A stretch of DNA of 38,223 nt, taken from Clostridiales bacterium DTU086 (lineage in GTDB: Bacteria > Bacillota > DTU086). Shown in pieces: positions 9,871-18,933 of the stretch. The notes under the pieces are model-generated. The model made no database searches and was not told the origin of the DNA. It saw only the letters and a program-made list of their open reading frames with translations. A program made the translations under genes and the position numbers. The stretch's first letter is position 1. Each line of letters opens with the position of its first letter. The stretch is taken from assembly GCA_001513335.1 (NCBI GenBank), contig LFTO01000208.1:1-38223 (forward strand), written 5' to 3'.

Positions 9871-10047
9871 GTGAGCGAAGTCAAGGTTGGCAAAAATGAA
9901 TCCCTTGATAGCGCTCTGCGCCGGTTTAAACGCAACTGTCAAAAAGCGGGTGTTTTAAGCGAAGTTAGAAAGCGCGAACACTATGAAAAGCCTAGCGTAA
10001 AGCGCAAGAAAAAATCTGAAGCTGCCAGAAAACGGAAGAGATGGTAA
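9871..10047 (+). CDS. rpsU: 30S ribosomal protein S21
   Basis: [61 protein letters not shown] start after GGAGGGAGGG. Confidence 0.96.
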   Translation: MSEVKVGKNESLDSALRRFKRNCQKAGVLSEVRKREHYEKPSVKRKKKSEAARKRKRW

Positions 10048-10154
10048 GAAACAAACTGCACTAATTGTAAACAGATGCTTTTTACCTTCCCTCTCAGCGC
10101 ACATGTTCTTTTGAGGAAGACTGAGGAGTATAATTGAATAAGCACTGTTGAAAA

Positions 10155-10186
10155 ACAGGTGGGATACTGCCCACCTTGTTTTTTTT
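10155..10186 (+). terminator. Rho-independent terminator after rpsU
   Basis: CAGGTGGG...CCCACCTTG followed by T8. Confidence 0.85.
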
Positions 10187-10209
10187 CCACGCCTTTTTTA
10201 GCGGTTTTG

Positions 10210-10237
10210 AGGTCTGGCATTGTCCAGGCCTTTTTTC
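10210..10237 (+). terminator. Second tandem terminator (GGTCTGG-CATTGT-CCAGGCC-TTTTTT)
   Basis: 7-bp stem with one wobble and T6. Confidence 0.7.
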
Positions 10238-10244
10238 TTGGAAC

Positions 10245-10478
10245 ATGCTTATCGTCAAAGTCTGTTACGAAAGCCCGTATGTATTGTTAGCTACTGACAA
10301 GCTCTCACGCCGTTACTGCCGGCAGAGCCTCGCAAGGCTTAAGCAAAACAAGTCCTGCTATACAATACATGCGGCCTTCAGGAGTCTGAAATATTTAGCA
10401 GTGGCACGAAAACGGTTGTGTGCTGTTGTCATCATGAGCTTTAGTGAAGGAGTAATTAACAACTTTTTCGGTGCATAA
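10245..10478 (+). CDS. Possible 77-aa hypothetical protein (low coding support)
   Basis: ORF MLIVKVCYESPYVLLATDKLSRRYCRQSLARLKQNK...NNFFGA begins just after the tandem terminators; no clear SD. Confidence 0.2.
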   Translation: MLIVKVCYESPYVLLATDKLSRRYCRQSLARLKQNKSCYTIHAAFRSLKYLAVARKRLCAVVIMSFSEGVINNFFGA

Positions 10479-10541
10479 GTTTAGTACAAGGATTAATGGA
10501 CAAAAGACCCGGGAATGAACCTAAAAAGGAGGTTTCTAGGC

Positions 10542-10847
10542 GTGGGGGACAAGAATTTGAAAAATTCTCTGGAAAACCGCAAGAAGAAGATGCAGCAGAG
10601 CTTTGCCAATGTCTTTGAGATACCCGAAGACACTATGTTAAACCTTCCAAAGATTACGATGATGGGCAACACACAGGTATTTATTGAAAATCACATGGGA
10701 GTCATTGAATATACTCCCCAGAAGCTGAGAATAGGGGTCAGCTTCGGTGAAATTGAGATAAACGGCAGGGAATTTTTTCTGAAAAATATTCTTTCAGATG
10801 AACTTTCTCTTCAAGGCCACATTGAATCAATAATATTTAATACCTAG
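10542..10847 (+). CDS. yqfC: Sporulation protein YqfC
   Basis: Short YqfC-type sequence, adjacent to yqfD and phoH; GTG start after AAAGGAGG. Confidence 0.88.
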   Translation: MGDKNLKNSLENRKKKMQQSFANVFEIPEDTMLNLPKITMMGNTQVFIENHMGVIEYTPQKLRIGVSFGEIEINGREFFLKNILSDELSLQGHIESIIFNT

Positions 10848-10861
10848 AGAGGGGTACTGAA

Positions 10862-12118
10862 GTGATTTTTTGGCGATTATGGTCCCTTATACGTGGTTAT
10901 GTGGTAATTGTCGTTGAGGGCAAGCAGATAGAAAAATTTATTAATATGGCGGTTTCCAGGGGATATAATCTTTGGGACATCAGTCAGCCTATGGAAAACG
11001 TTTTGACTGCCAAGGTAGATGTGTCCGTCTATCCGCGGCTCAGGCATGTTGCCCGCACCTGCCGCTGTAAAATGAGAATAAGCAGAAAAACAGGGCTTCC
11101 CTTCACAGCGGCGAAAATGAGAAAACGAAAAATGCTTTTTGCAGGGGCAGTTATTTTTTTTCTGGCCCTATATATTCTTTCTTCATTTATCTGGTCCGTT
11201 GAAGTAACAAGCAGCAGGGAATTAAAGACAATCACGGAGCAGCAGGTTTTGGATGCTGCAGCCAAATATGGTATCAAGAGAGGTGCCCTGCGCTACGCAA
11301 TAGATAACCGGAAAGCAGCTGAAGCCCTGGAGAAAGAGTTTATGGAAGTAAGCTGGGTAGGTATTGAAATCCGCGGAACAAAAATCATTATCGATGTAGT
11401 GGAAAAGATTCTTCCTGAAGAAGATGAAAGAAGCCGCCCGGGCAATATTGTTGCCCAAAAGGACGGTGTTATTAAGGAGATTCTAGTGCTTTCCGGGGAG
11501 CCAAAGGCGGCAGCCGGTGATACGGTAAAGAAAGGTGATATTCTTATTTCCGGAATCATTTATCCTGAACTCCCTGAGGAAAAGGAGGGGAAGGCGGAAG
11601 AGGACACAGGTGACGAGGATGATAAAGAGCAGCCGGAAGAACCGAGGTATGTGAGTGCAAGAGGTATTGTCCGTGCCCGGGTATGGTATGAAGCTAAGAC
11701 AAGAGTCCCTTTAGTGCAGCACAAAGAGGAGTTGACAGGACAGAAACAGCAGGTAGTTGTTCTCCGTATAGGAGAGGAAGAGGTAACTCTAAAAAACCAG
11801 GCGAAGGGGAATAAGTATAAGCATTTCAGGACGGACAGGGATGTAAAGAGGTTTTCCCTGTGGAAATACCGGCTGCCTGTGGAATTGATTACTACTACCT
11901 ATCACCAGATAGAAAAAGTGGATATCTATTTAAGTATGGTCGAAGCCCGGTCACAAGCCGAAGAAGTTGCAATGAAAGACATTTCTTCCAGGCTCCCCGA
12001 GGGTGCGGAAGTCGTTTCCCGGAGAACCGTGATTACCTCAGCCAATGAAAAGGAGCTTAAGGCCAAGGTTTATGTTGAAACCTTGGAAAACATTGCCCGG
12101 TTCGTTCCCCTGAAGTAA
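10862..12118 (+). CDS. yqfD: Sporulation protein YqfD
   Basis: N-term GYVVIVVEGKQIEKFINMA, single TM, yqfC-yqfD-phoH synteny; internal acidic linker EEKEGKAEEDTGDEDDKEQPEEP. Confidence 0.9.
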   Translation: MIFWRLWSLIRGYVVIVVEGKQIEKFINMAVSRGYNLWDISQPMENVLTAKVDVSVYPRLRHVARTCRCKMRISRKTGLPFTAAKMRKRKMLFAGAVIFFLALYILSSFIWSVEVTSSRELKTITEQQVLDAAAKYGIKRGALRYAIDNRKAAEALEKEFMEVSWVGIEIRGTKIIIDVVEKILPEEDERSRPGNIVAQKDGVIKEILVLSGEPKAAAGDTVKKGDILISGIIYPELPEEKEGKAEEDTGDEDDKEQPEEPRYVSARGIVRARVWYEAKTRVPLVQHKEELTGQKQQVVVLRIGEEEVTLKNQAKGNKYKHFRTDRDVKRFSLWKYRLPVELITTTYHQIEKVDIYLSMVEARSQAEEVAMKDISSRLPEGAEVVSRRTVITSANEKELKAKVYVETLENIARFVPLK

Positions 12119-12183
12119 ACAGTTTCTTTCTTTCACCTTCGTAGGTGTTGGTTTCAGCCCTTCAGGGCCAAATAACTTTGCTC

Positions 12184-12211
12184 TTGAGAACCATATACGG
12201 TGTAGTATAAT
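12184..12211 (+). promoter_or_regulatory. Putative SigA promoter upstream of phoH (TTGAGA-N16-TATAAT)
   Basis: Perfect -10, 4/6 -35, in yqfD-phoH gap. Confidence 0.6.
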
Positions 12212-12280
12212 AAAAAGGAAATATCGTTGAAATACAGCTAATTTATAAATAAATGCATCTCTTGGGAGGTATGCACCAGC

Positions 12281-13276
12281 TTGAGAGAAAAGGAAGTTAG
12301 GATTAATATTGGTGATAATGGTGAAGCAGCTAATCTTTTAGGTCAGCAGGATAAAAACCTGCGGTTTATTGAAGAAAACTCAAGGGCAAAAATCGTTGCC
12401 CGGGGGAATGAAGTAGTTATTTCGGGAGATGTCTGTGAGGTTGAGTTAGCTGAAAAGCTGTTTAACCAGCTTGTTTCCCTGGCTCGCTCCGGCCAGACAA
12501 TTGATATAAATCTTATCAATTATACCTTTAACCTGTTGAGGGGAGATCAGTCGCAGGTTAAGTCAAAAGTTCTTACCAATGTCCTGTCGGAGCCAATATA
12601 TGTTACTCCCCGGGGCAAACATATCAAACCCAAAACTATGGGGCAGCACCGTTATATTAAGGCAATCAGTACCCACGATGTGGTTTTTGGTATCGGTCCT
12701 GCAGGCACGGGGAAGACATATCTTGCCGTTGTAATGGCTGTAAAAGCCCTCAAGAATAAAGAAGTGAACAGGATAGTCCTTGTCAGACCCGCAGTTGAAG
12801 CCGGGGAGAAGTTGGGGTTTTTGCCCGGTGATTTGCAGGAAAAAGTTAATCCTTATCTGCGTCCACTGTATGATGGGCTATATGACGTTTTGGGGCTGGA
12901 GACAGCCCAGAAATATATGGAGCGAGGGATTATAGAAGTAGCTCCTCTTGCTTATATGCGGGGGCGGACATTGGATGACTCTTTTATTATTCTAGACGAG
13001 GCCCAGAACACTACCCCTGAGCAGATGAAAATGCTCCTGACCAGGATTGGTTGTGGCTCAAAAGCCGTGATAACCGGGGACGTGACCCAGGTTGACCTGC
13101 CCAAAGGAGAGCGTTCCGGCCTGATGCAGGCCGAAGATATTTTAACGGACATTAAAGGTATAGTATTTGAATATTTGGATCAAAAAGATGTAGTTAGACA
13201 TCCTTTGGTTCAAAAGATTATCCAGGCTTACGAAGATTACCGGCCGGATAACGGGGAAGGAGAAAGAAGTGGCTGA
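12281..13276 (+). CDS. phoH: PhoH family ATPase
   Basis: GPAGTGKTYLAV Walker A, VRPAVEAGEKLGFLPGDL, DEAQNTTPEQMKM. Confidence 0.96.
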   Translation: MREKEVRINIGDNGEAANLLGQQDKNLRFIEENSRAKIVARGNEVVISGDVCEVELAEKLFNQLVSLARSGQTIDINLINYTFNLLRGDQSQVKSKVLTNVLSEPIYVTPRGKHIKPKTMGQHRYIKAISTHDVVFGIGPAGTGKTYLAVVMAVKALKNKEVNRIVLVRPAVEAGEKLGFLPGDLQEKVNPYLRPLYDGLYDVLGLETAQKYMERGIIEVAPLAYMRGRTLDDSFIILDEAQNTTPEQMKMLLTRIGCGSKAVITGDVTQVDLPKGERSGLMQAEDILTDIKGIVFEYLDQKDVVRHPLVQKIIQAYEDYRPDNGEGERSG

Positions 13277-15434
13277 TAACAAGGCTTCCTATAAAGGAAA
13301 TGCTTTTAAGAGGGTTTGGGCGACTCTTAGTGCCCGCCGGAAGCTTTGGGGGGTTATCTTTTTTGTATGTATTGTTATTCTTTTAAGTGCAGATTTTTTG
13401 CCGGAAAGGATCAATATTCAGGTCGGGGATGTAAGCGATAGGCAGATCAAGGCTCCCCAGGGGACCGTTTTCATCAGCGATGTCCTGACTAATAGAGCCC
13501 GGCAGGAGGCTGCCGACCAAGTTGACTCTATCTTTAAAATTGACCAGGATGTTCTGTTGGAAACTGACGAGAATATCAGTGAAATTTATCGAAAGATTTT
13601 GACTGTTAATGCTGATGATTCTTTAAATGAGACTCAAAAGACACGTGCCATCCAGGCCCAGATTAATACCGGACTGCCGTCTTCTACCCTTAAAGCTGTG
13701 GCTAATGCGGAACCGGGCGTAATTAGTAATCTTTCTATGCAGACCAAGCAGTTCATCCGGGAATATATGGAAAAAGGCGTCCAGGAGAAAGCCCTGGACA
13801 GCACCAAACAGGACATTTTGCTGAAAGTGAAAGAATCGGAGTTGGAAGAGGATTTTAAGCCTTTAGTGACAGCTGTTATCAGCGAAACGGAACTAAAACC
13901 TAACCTTGTTTTAGATGAAGAAAGAATGGAAGCAAGCAGGCAGGAAGCTATGAGCAGGATTCAGCCTGTCCAGGTTACAGTTAAGCAGGGAGAGGAAATT
14001 GTCGGTGATGGACAAGTTGTTACGGAAGAAAAATATGAAATTTTAGAGCACCTGGGACTGCTGAAAACAAGTTACAGGCACTTTAGCTTTTTTGGCTTAA
14101 TCTGTTTTGTTGTACTGGTTATTATCCTGATTCTGATATACCTCTACCGGTATAACAGGGAAATACTTTTGGACGAGAAGAAGTTTCTTTTACTGGGGCT
14201 CCTTATAACAGCCGGTCTGTTTATTGACAGGGGAATTATATCCATCAAGCTGGGTGACAATCCGGAAATAGCCTCACTTATCGGATATATGGTTCCTACT
14301 GCTGCCGTGTCCATGCTTACAGCAGTTCTTCTCGACAGGAAATTGGCCATTTTTGTATCCGCAGTAATGAGTATTTTTGTGGGGCTGATGATGGGCAACC
14401 AGTTGGAATTTGCAGCCCTCTCATTTATTGGCGGTGCTGTGGGTGTGTTCAGTGTTTCTGATATCAGCGAGAGAACTGATGTAACTCGGGCCAGCATTTA
14501 TATAGTGCTTGCCAATGTGGTTGCGGTGACAGGATTGGTGCTGATTAAAACAAACTCCTTCAGCTTATCATCCCTGGGTGCCGTTGTGGGTTTAATCAAC
14601 GGGATATTGTCTGCAATTTTAACCATAGGTTCTCTGCCTTTTTTGGAAAACGCTTTTGGCATAACAACATCAATAAAACTTCTGGAGCTGTCCAACCCCA
14701 ACCAGCCTCTCCTTCGGAGGCTCCTTGTCGAAGCGCCGGGCACATATCATCACAGCATGATGGTTGCCAACCTGGCTGAAGGGGCTGCCGAAGCAATAGG
14801 CGCAAATCAACTCCTTACGAGAGTCGGGGCTTACTATCACGATATTGGAAAACTCAAACGTCCTTATTTTTTTATTGAAAATCAGATTTCAACGGAGAAT
14901 CCTCACGACAAATTAACTCCAACTCTCAGCACTCTTGTAATTACTTCACACGTTAAGGAAGGAGCCGAACTGGCTGCAGAAAACGGAATTCCCCAGGTAA
15001 TTACTGATATCCTGTGCCAGCACCACGGTACAACTTTGGTATCGTACTTTTACCATAAGGCTTGTGATGCCGAAAAAGAGGACTGTATTAGCGAAAGTGC
15101 CTTTCGCTACGAAGGCAAAAAACCCCAGACCAAAGAAGCTGCTATCGTTATGCTGGCGGACTCTGTTGAAGCAGCTGTCCGTTCTCTTAAATATTCTGGT
15201 CATGGCAGGCTTGAGGCCCAAGTACGCAAAATTGTAAATGACCGCCTTGAAGACGGGCAGCTTGAAGAATCGGAGCTGACTTTTAAGGAACTGGAAATTA
15301 TTACCCGGACTTTTGTAAGAATCCTGTCGGGAATTTTTCATTCCCGGATAGAGTATCCTGATAATCTGCTGCAAGAAATTGAAGGGAGAAAAAGGAATGG
15401 AGATAACGATAACCAACGTGCAGCGGAAGTGTAA
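13269..15434 (+). CDS. pgpH: 7TM-HD family cyclic-di-AMP phosphodiesterase, PgpH/YqfF-like
   Basis: TM segments plus HD domain (TYHHSMMVANLAEGAAEAIGAN...YYHDIGKLKRPYFFIENQ); phoH-yqfF-ybeY synteny. Confidence 0.92.
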   Translation: MADNKASYKGNAFKRVWATLSARRKLWGVIFFVCIVILLSADFLPERINIQVGDVSDRQIKAPQGTVFISDVLTNRARQEAADQVDSIFKIDQDVLLETDENISEIYRKILTVNADDSLNETQKTRAIQAQINTGLPSSTLKAVANAEPGVISNLSMQTKQFIREYMEKGVQEKALDSTKQDILLKVKESELEEDFKPLVTAVISETELKPNLVLDEERMEASRQEAMSRIQPVQVTVKQGEEIVGDGQVVTEEKYEILEHLGLLKTSYRHFSFFGLICFVVLVIILILIYLYRYNREILLDEKKFLLLGLLITAGLFIDRGIISIKLGDNPEIASLIGYMVPTAAVSMLTAVLLDRKLAIFVSAVMSIFVGLMMGNQLEFAALSFIGGAVGVFSVSDISERTDVTRASIYIVLANVVAVTGLVLIKTNSFSLSSLGAVVGLINGILSAILTIGSLPFLENAFGITTSIKLLELSNPNQPLLRRLLVEAPGTYHHSMMVANLAEGAAEAIGANQLLTRVGAYYHDIGKLKRPYFFIENQISTENPHDKLTPTLSTLVITSHVKEGAELAAENGIPQVITDILCQHHGTTLVSYFYHKACDAEKEDCISESAFRYEGKKPQTKEAAIVMLADSVEAAVRSLKYSGHGRLEAQVRKIVNDRLEDGQLEESELTFKELEIITRTFVRILSGIFHSRIEYPDNLLQEIEGRKRNGDNDNQRAAEV

Positions 15435-15873
15435 ACTGCCTGAAAGGTATGAGTCCCTACTGCATAAATGTGTATCCCATACCTGCAGGACAGAAGGCCT
15501 GTCTGACAACTATGAAGTGGGGATCACCATTATGGATGATAAAGGCATTTTGCAGTTAAACCGGGATTACCGGGGGATCAATGCCCCTACCGATGTGTTG
15601 TCCTTTTCTGTTACCGAGCATTTGGAGGAAGAGCCGGAAATAATTGAGGATGGAGGTGAGGAACTTCTCGTACTTGGTGATATTATTGTTTCAGCCCCAG
15701 CTGTTGAAAGGCAGGCTGAGGAATACGGTCACTCCGTAACCAGAGAACTGTGTTTTCTCGTGGTTCACGGAATGCTGCATTTACTGGGCTATGACCATGA
15801 TACACCTGAAAGGGAGCAATTAATGATCACCAAGCAAAAAAAGATACTGAATGATTTAAAAATCTTTAGGTAG
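15397..15873 (+). CDS. ybeY: Endoribonuclease YbeY
   Basis: HGMLHLLGYDHDTPEREQLM zinc motif, DVLSFS. Confidence 0.96.
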   Translation: MEITITNVQRKCKLPERYESLLHKCVSHTCRTEGLSDNYEVGITIMDDKGILQLNRDYRGINAPTDVLSFSVTEHLEEEPEIIEDGGEELLVLGDIIVSAPAVERQAEEYGHSVTRELCFLVVHGMLHLLGYDHDTPEREQLMITKQKKILNDLKIFR

Positions 15874-15875
15874 GG

Positions 15876-16253
15876 ATGTACATGAAGAACAAGACTTTAC
15901 GGGACAGCTTCCAAAATGCGTGGGCAGGAATAAAATATTCAATTACAACCCAGCGGAACATCAGAATTCATATTTCTGCGGCAGTCATTGTTCTTATTCT
16001 TAGCTGGCTGTTGGAAATCAGCAGGTTGGATTTCCTTTTTATTGTTGTTGCCATCGCTCTGGTTTTCACTGCTGAAATGGTTAATACAGCAGTTGAGAAG
16101 ACTGTTGATTTATTTATGAGCACTTATCATCCCCTGGCAAAAATTGCAAAAAATGTGGCAGCGGGTGCAGTCCTTATCGCTGCTATCAATGCTGTTATTA
16201 CCGGTATACTAGTCTTAGGAGTTCCTCTGTTGAAACTTTTCAGGGGTCTGTAA
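15876..16253 (+). CDS. dgkA: Diacylglycerol/undecaprenol kinase family protein
   Basis: FQNAWAGIKYSITTQRNIRIH, FTAEMVNTAVEKTVDL. Confidence 0.93.
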   Translation: MYMKNKTLRDSFQNAWAGIKYSITTQRNIRIHISAAVIVLILSWLLEISRLDFLFIVVAIALVFTAEMVNTAVEKTVDLFMSTYHPLAKIAKNVAAGAVLIAAINAVITGILVLGVPLLKLFRGL

Positions 16254-16319
16254 GGGCCCGGTTTTTATATTCTGCATTCATTTTTTAATTCTATGCTGCC
16301 TACAGAAAGAGGTGGTTAT

Positions 16320-17363
16320 GTGAAACAGCATATATCCCCCAAACAGCTTGCACCGGCAGCTGTTTCACTAATATTAATTATTCTCTTGGTAAATACTGCA
16401 TTGCTGGCTCGTACTGCAGGTATAATGAATTTTCCCGGGGAAATCAGCAAACTTGATATTGCCCGGGAAGGAGCAGAAATGGTGGTTACCTATTATGAAA
16501 AGCAGGCTGCCCAGGCAGGTGTCCTGGATAATTCTGCTGTTAGAGACGTTTTGGCCCAAATGAAATTTGACATAGAAAAAGCGGCTACTCCGGAGGAAGT
16601 AGTTGCCGTTCAAACCTTGTACGATGGGAAAGTTAAGGAGGTAATCGCCAGGGAGCAGGACAACAAGCGGCGGGAAACGGTACTAAGTATTATTAAACAA
16701 GATCCCAATGTTGCTAAATTTCAGGGGCAAGGGACAATCGGCATCAGCAAAAGCGAAACGGAAGGTGTCGTTATCTCTGATCCTGAAGGCATTCTCTCCG
16801 AACACTCAATAATATCCTTAAAACAAAATGAACAGATGAAAGGTACCTGGCCTTTGATAGAGGTTAGCATTTCTGACGGAAAAGCTGAACTGGTAACGGC
16901 AAGGACCTTGATTGATCGTTTGAAATTGGCAGAAGATGAAGTGAAGAGCCTGCAGGAAAAACTGGACGAACTGACGGCTCTTGCAGGGTACAAAGAGATG
17001 GTAGGTTCCGGCATAGTAGTGAAGCTCTATGATGCCGAGGAAGGTTATAGTAATGTTGATATTGTCCACGACCGGGATGTAAGGGATGTAGTTAATGAAC
17101 TTTTTGCTGCCGGAGCAGCAGGGGTATCCGTTGGAGGGCAGAGATTGGTTTCCAATTCTTCCATTAGGTGTGCCGGGCCGGTAATCCTGGTTAACCAGCA
17201 GCCTATTTCTGTTAACCCGATTGAAATTCATGCAATAGGTGACCCCCAGGTGTTGTCCAGCAGCTTGGATTTAATAAAGTCCCAGTTGAATGAATTCGGT
17301 ATCCGCATGGAAATTTCTACTGGAAAGCACGTATTGGTACCCGCTTTTAAGGAGAAGAAATAG
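16320..17363 (+). CDS. DUF881 domain protein with long N-terminal membrane-anchored extension
   Basis: C-terminal GSGIVVKLYDAEEGYSNVDIVHDRDVRDVVNELFAAGAAGVSVGGQRLVSNSSIRCAGPVILVN resembles DUF881; GTG after AAGAGGTGG; N-term TM then coiled-coil segment. Confidence 0.75.
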   Translation: MKQHISPKQLAPAAVSLILIILLVNTALLARTAGIMNFPGEISKLDIAREGAEMVVTYYEKQAAQAGVLDNSAVRDVLAQMKFDIEKAATPEEVVAVQTLYDGKVKEVIAREQDNKRRETVLSIIKQDPNVAKFQGQGTIGISKSETEGVVISDPEGILSEHSIISLKQNEQMKGTWPLIEVSISDGKAELVTARTLIDRLKLAEDEVKSLQEKLDELTALAGYKEMVGSGIVVKLYDAEEGYSNVDIVHDRDVRDVVNELFAAGAAGVSVGGQRLVSNSSIRCAGPVILVNQQPISVNPIEIHAIGDPQVLSSSLDLIKSQLNEFGIRMEISTGKHVLVPAFKEKK

Positions 17364-17371
17364 GGTAAGAG

Positions 17372-18439
17372 GTGGTAGTATTGCGGTTAATGGGGAAAAA
17401 CCCGGTTCCGGTTCTTTTGGGCTTGGCTTTCTTTATTGTAATGTGTGTGGCTGTTGCCATAAATAGTTTTTTTGGAAGCTTTTCCGGTTCCAGGGAAGAA
17501 CTGCTCCGGGAAGATAGCAGAAAAAAAACACTCAATACCGGAAAGTTGCAGTGCCCTCTGGACGGGGCTTTGGTAGACAGACTGCCCCAAGACAGGCCTG
17601 TAGCAGTAGTTATTGATAACCTCCCCCGTGCCAGACCCCAATCGGGGCTGACAAAGGCAGATTTAGTCTATGAGACTCTTGCCGAGGGGGGAGTAACCCG
17701 TTTACTGGCGGTTTACTACCACGGGGAGGCTTCCAGCGTAGGTCCCATTCGAAGTGCACGCCCATATTTTATTGAGTTGGCAGGGGGGGTGAATGCTATT
17801 CTTGTGCATTCTGGAGGAAGCCCTGAAGCTCTGGAATTGTTGAAAAACAGCAATTTCCCACACCTTGATGAATTCCGGCACCCCCGGTACTTTTGGCGAA
17901 TATCACAGCGGAGGCCGCCCCATAACCTTTACTCCAGTATCTCAAATTTACATAAACTGGCACGGGATTATGGTCTGAATAATGAGGTAAAAGTGCCTTC
18001 TTTTAATTTTATAAGTGATGAAGTGAAGGAATATATCGGGGAGAAAAAGAGCCTCCAGTCAGATGAGGTAAAAATCCATTTTCCCCGTGGGTACGAAGTT
18101 ACATATTCTTATGATCCCGAAGAGCAGACATACTGCCGTTTTGTTGACGAAAAACCGCACCTGGATGCGGCAACCAATTCCCAGCTGAGTGCAAGGAATA
18201 TCATTGTTCAATTTGTAAAAACTAATGTTGTAGACGGTCAGGGTCGGCTGGAAATGGCGTTAACCGACCATGGCCGTGCTTTAGTCTTTTCCGGGAAAAA
18301 AGTGATCGAAGCAGTATGGCAAAAACCTGCAACTGACAGGCCTACCACCTTTAAAACCATGGACGGGGAAACAGTGGAACTACTGCCGGGACAGTCATGG
18401 ATAGAAATAATTCCGCAGAATACAAAAGTTTCCTTTTAA
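17372..18439 (+). CDS. DUF3048 (YerB-like) secreted/membrane-anchored protein
   Basis: DRPVAVVIDNLPRARPQSGLTKADLVYETLAEGGVTRLLAVY...GPIRSARPYFIELA. Confidence 0.85.
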   Translation: MVVLRLMGKNPVPVLLGLAFFIVMCVAVAINSFFGSFSGSREELLREDSRKKTLNTGKLQCPLDGALVDRLPQDRPVAVVIDNLPRARPQSGLTKADLVYETLAEGGVTRLLAVYYHGEASSVGPIRSARPYFIELAGGVNAILVHSGGSPEALELLKNSNFPHLDEFRHPRYFWRISQRRPPHNLYSSISNLHKLARDYGLNNEVKVPSFNFISDEVKEYIGEKKSLQSDEVKIHFPRGYEVTYSYDPEEQTYCRFVDEKPHLDAATNSQLSARNIIVQFVKTNVVDGQGRLEMALTDHGRALVFSGKKVIEAVWQKPATDRPTTFKTMDGETVELLPGQSWIEIIPQNTKVSF

Positions 18440-18517
18440 GAGGCACAAAATTTAATGGTATATGGGCCTAAGGGTTTTAGTTGTAATCTGAATTTGATTT
18501 CAAGGAGGGGCCTTTTT

Positions 18518-18898
18518 TTGGATGTTTCCCGTCTATTGCTCATGGCTGAACAGGCACGACAACATGCTTACGCACCCTATTCGGGTTTCCATGTTGGTGC
18601 TGCCCTCTTAACGGCAGACAACCGGATTTTTACCGGTTGTAATGTAGAAAACTCTTCTTACGGCTTGACAGTGTGTGCCGAGAGAGCAGCCGTGTTCAAT
18701 GCTGTCAGTGCCGGAAAAAAAGATTTCCTTGCCCTGGCCGTAATATCTGACGGAGGGGGGTACTGCCGGCCTTGTGGAGCCTGCCGGCAGGTAATCAGGG
18801 AATTTGGCAGGGACATCCAGATTATTATGGCCTCAAAGGACCGGCAGTATGAGATAAAAAAGATTTCGGAACTTTTGCCTGAGGAATTTGCATTTTAA
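18518..18898 (+). CDS. cdd: Cytidine deaminase
   Basis: APYSGFHVGAAL, GCNVENSSYGLTVCAERAA, CRPCGACRQV; TTG start after AAGGAGGGG. Confidence 0.95.
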   Translation: MDVSRLLLMAEQARQHAYAPYSGFHVGAALLTADNRIFTGCNVENSSYGLTVCAERAAVFNAVSAGKKDFLALAVISDGGGYCRPCGACRQVIREFGRDIQIIMASKDRQYEIKKISELLPEEFAF

Positions 18899-18933
18899 CT
18901 TTCTTGACAGAAGTTCCTGGTGTGGAGGTATAT

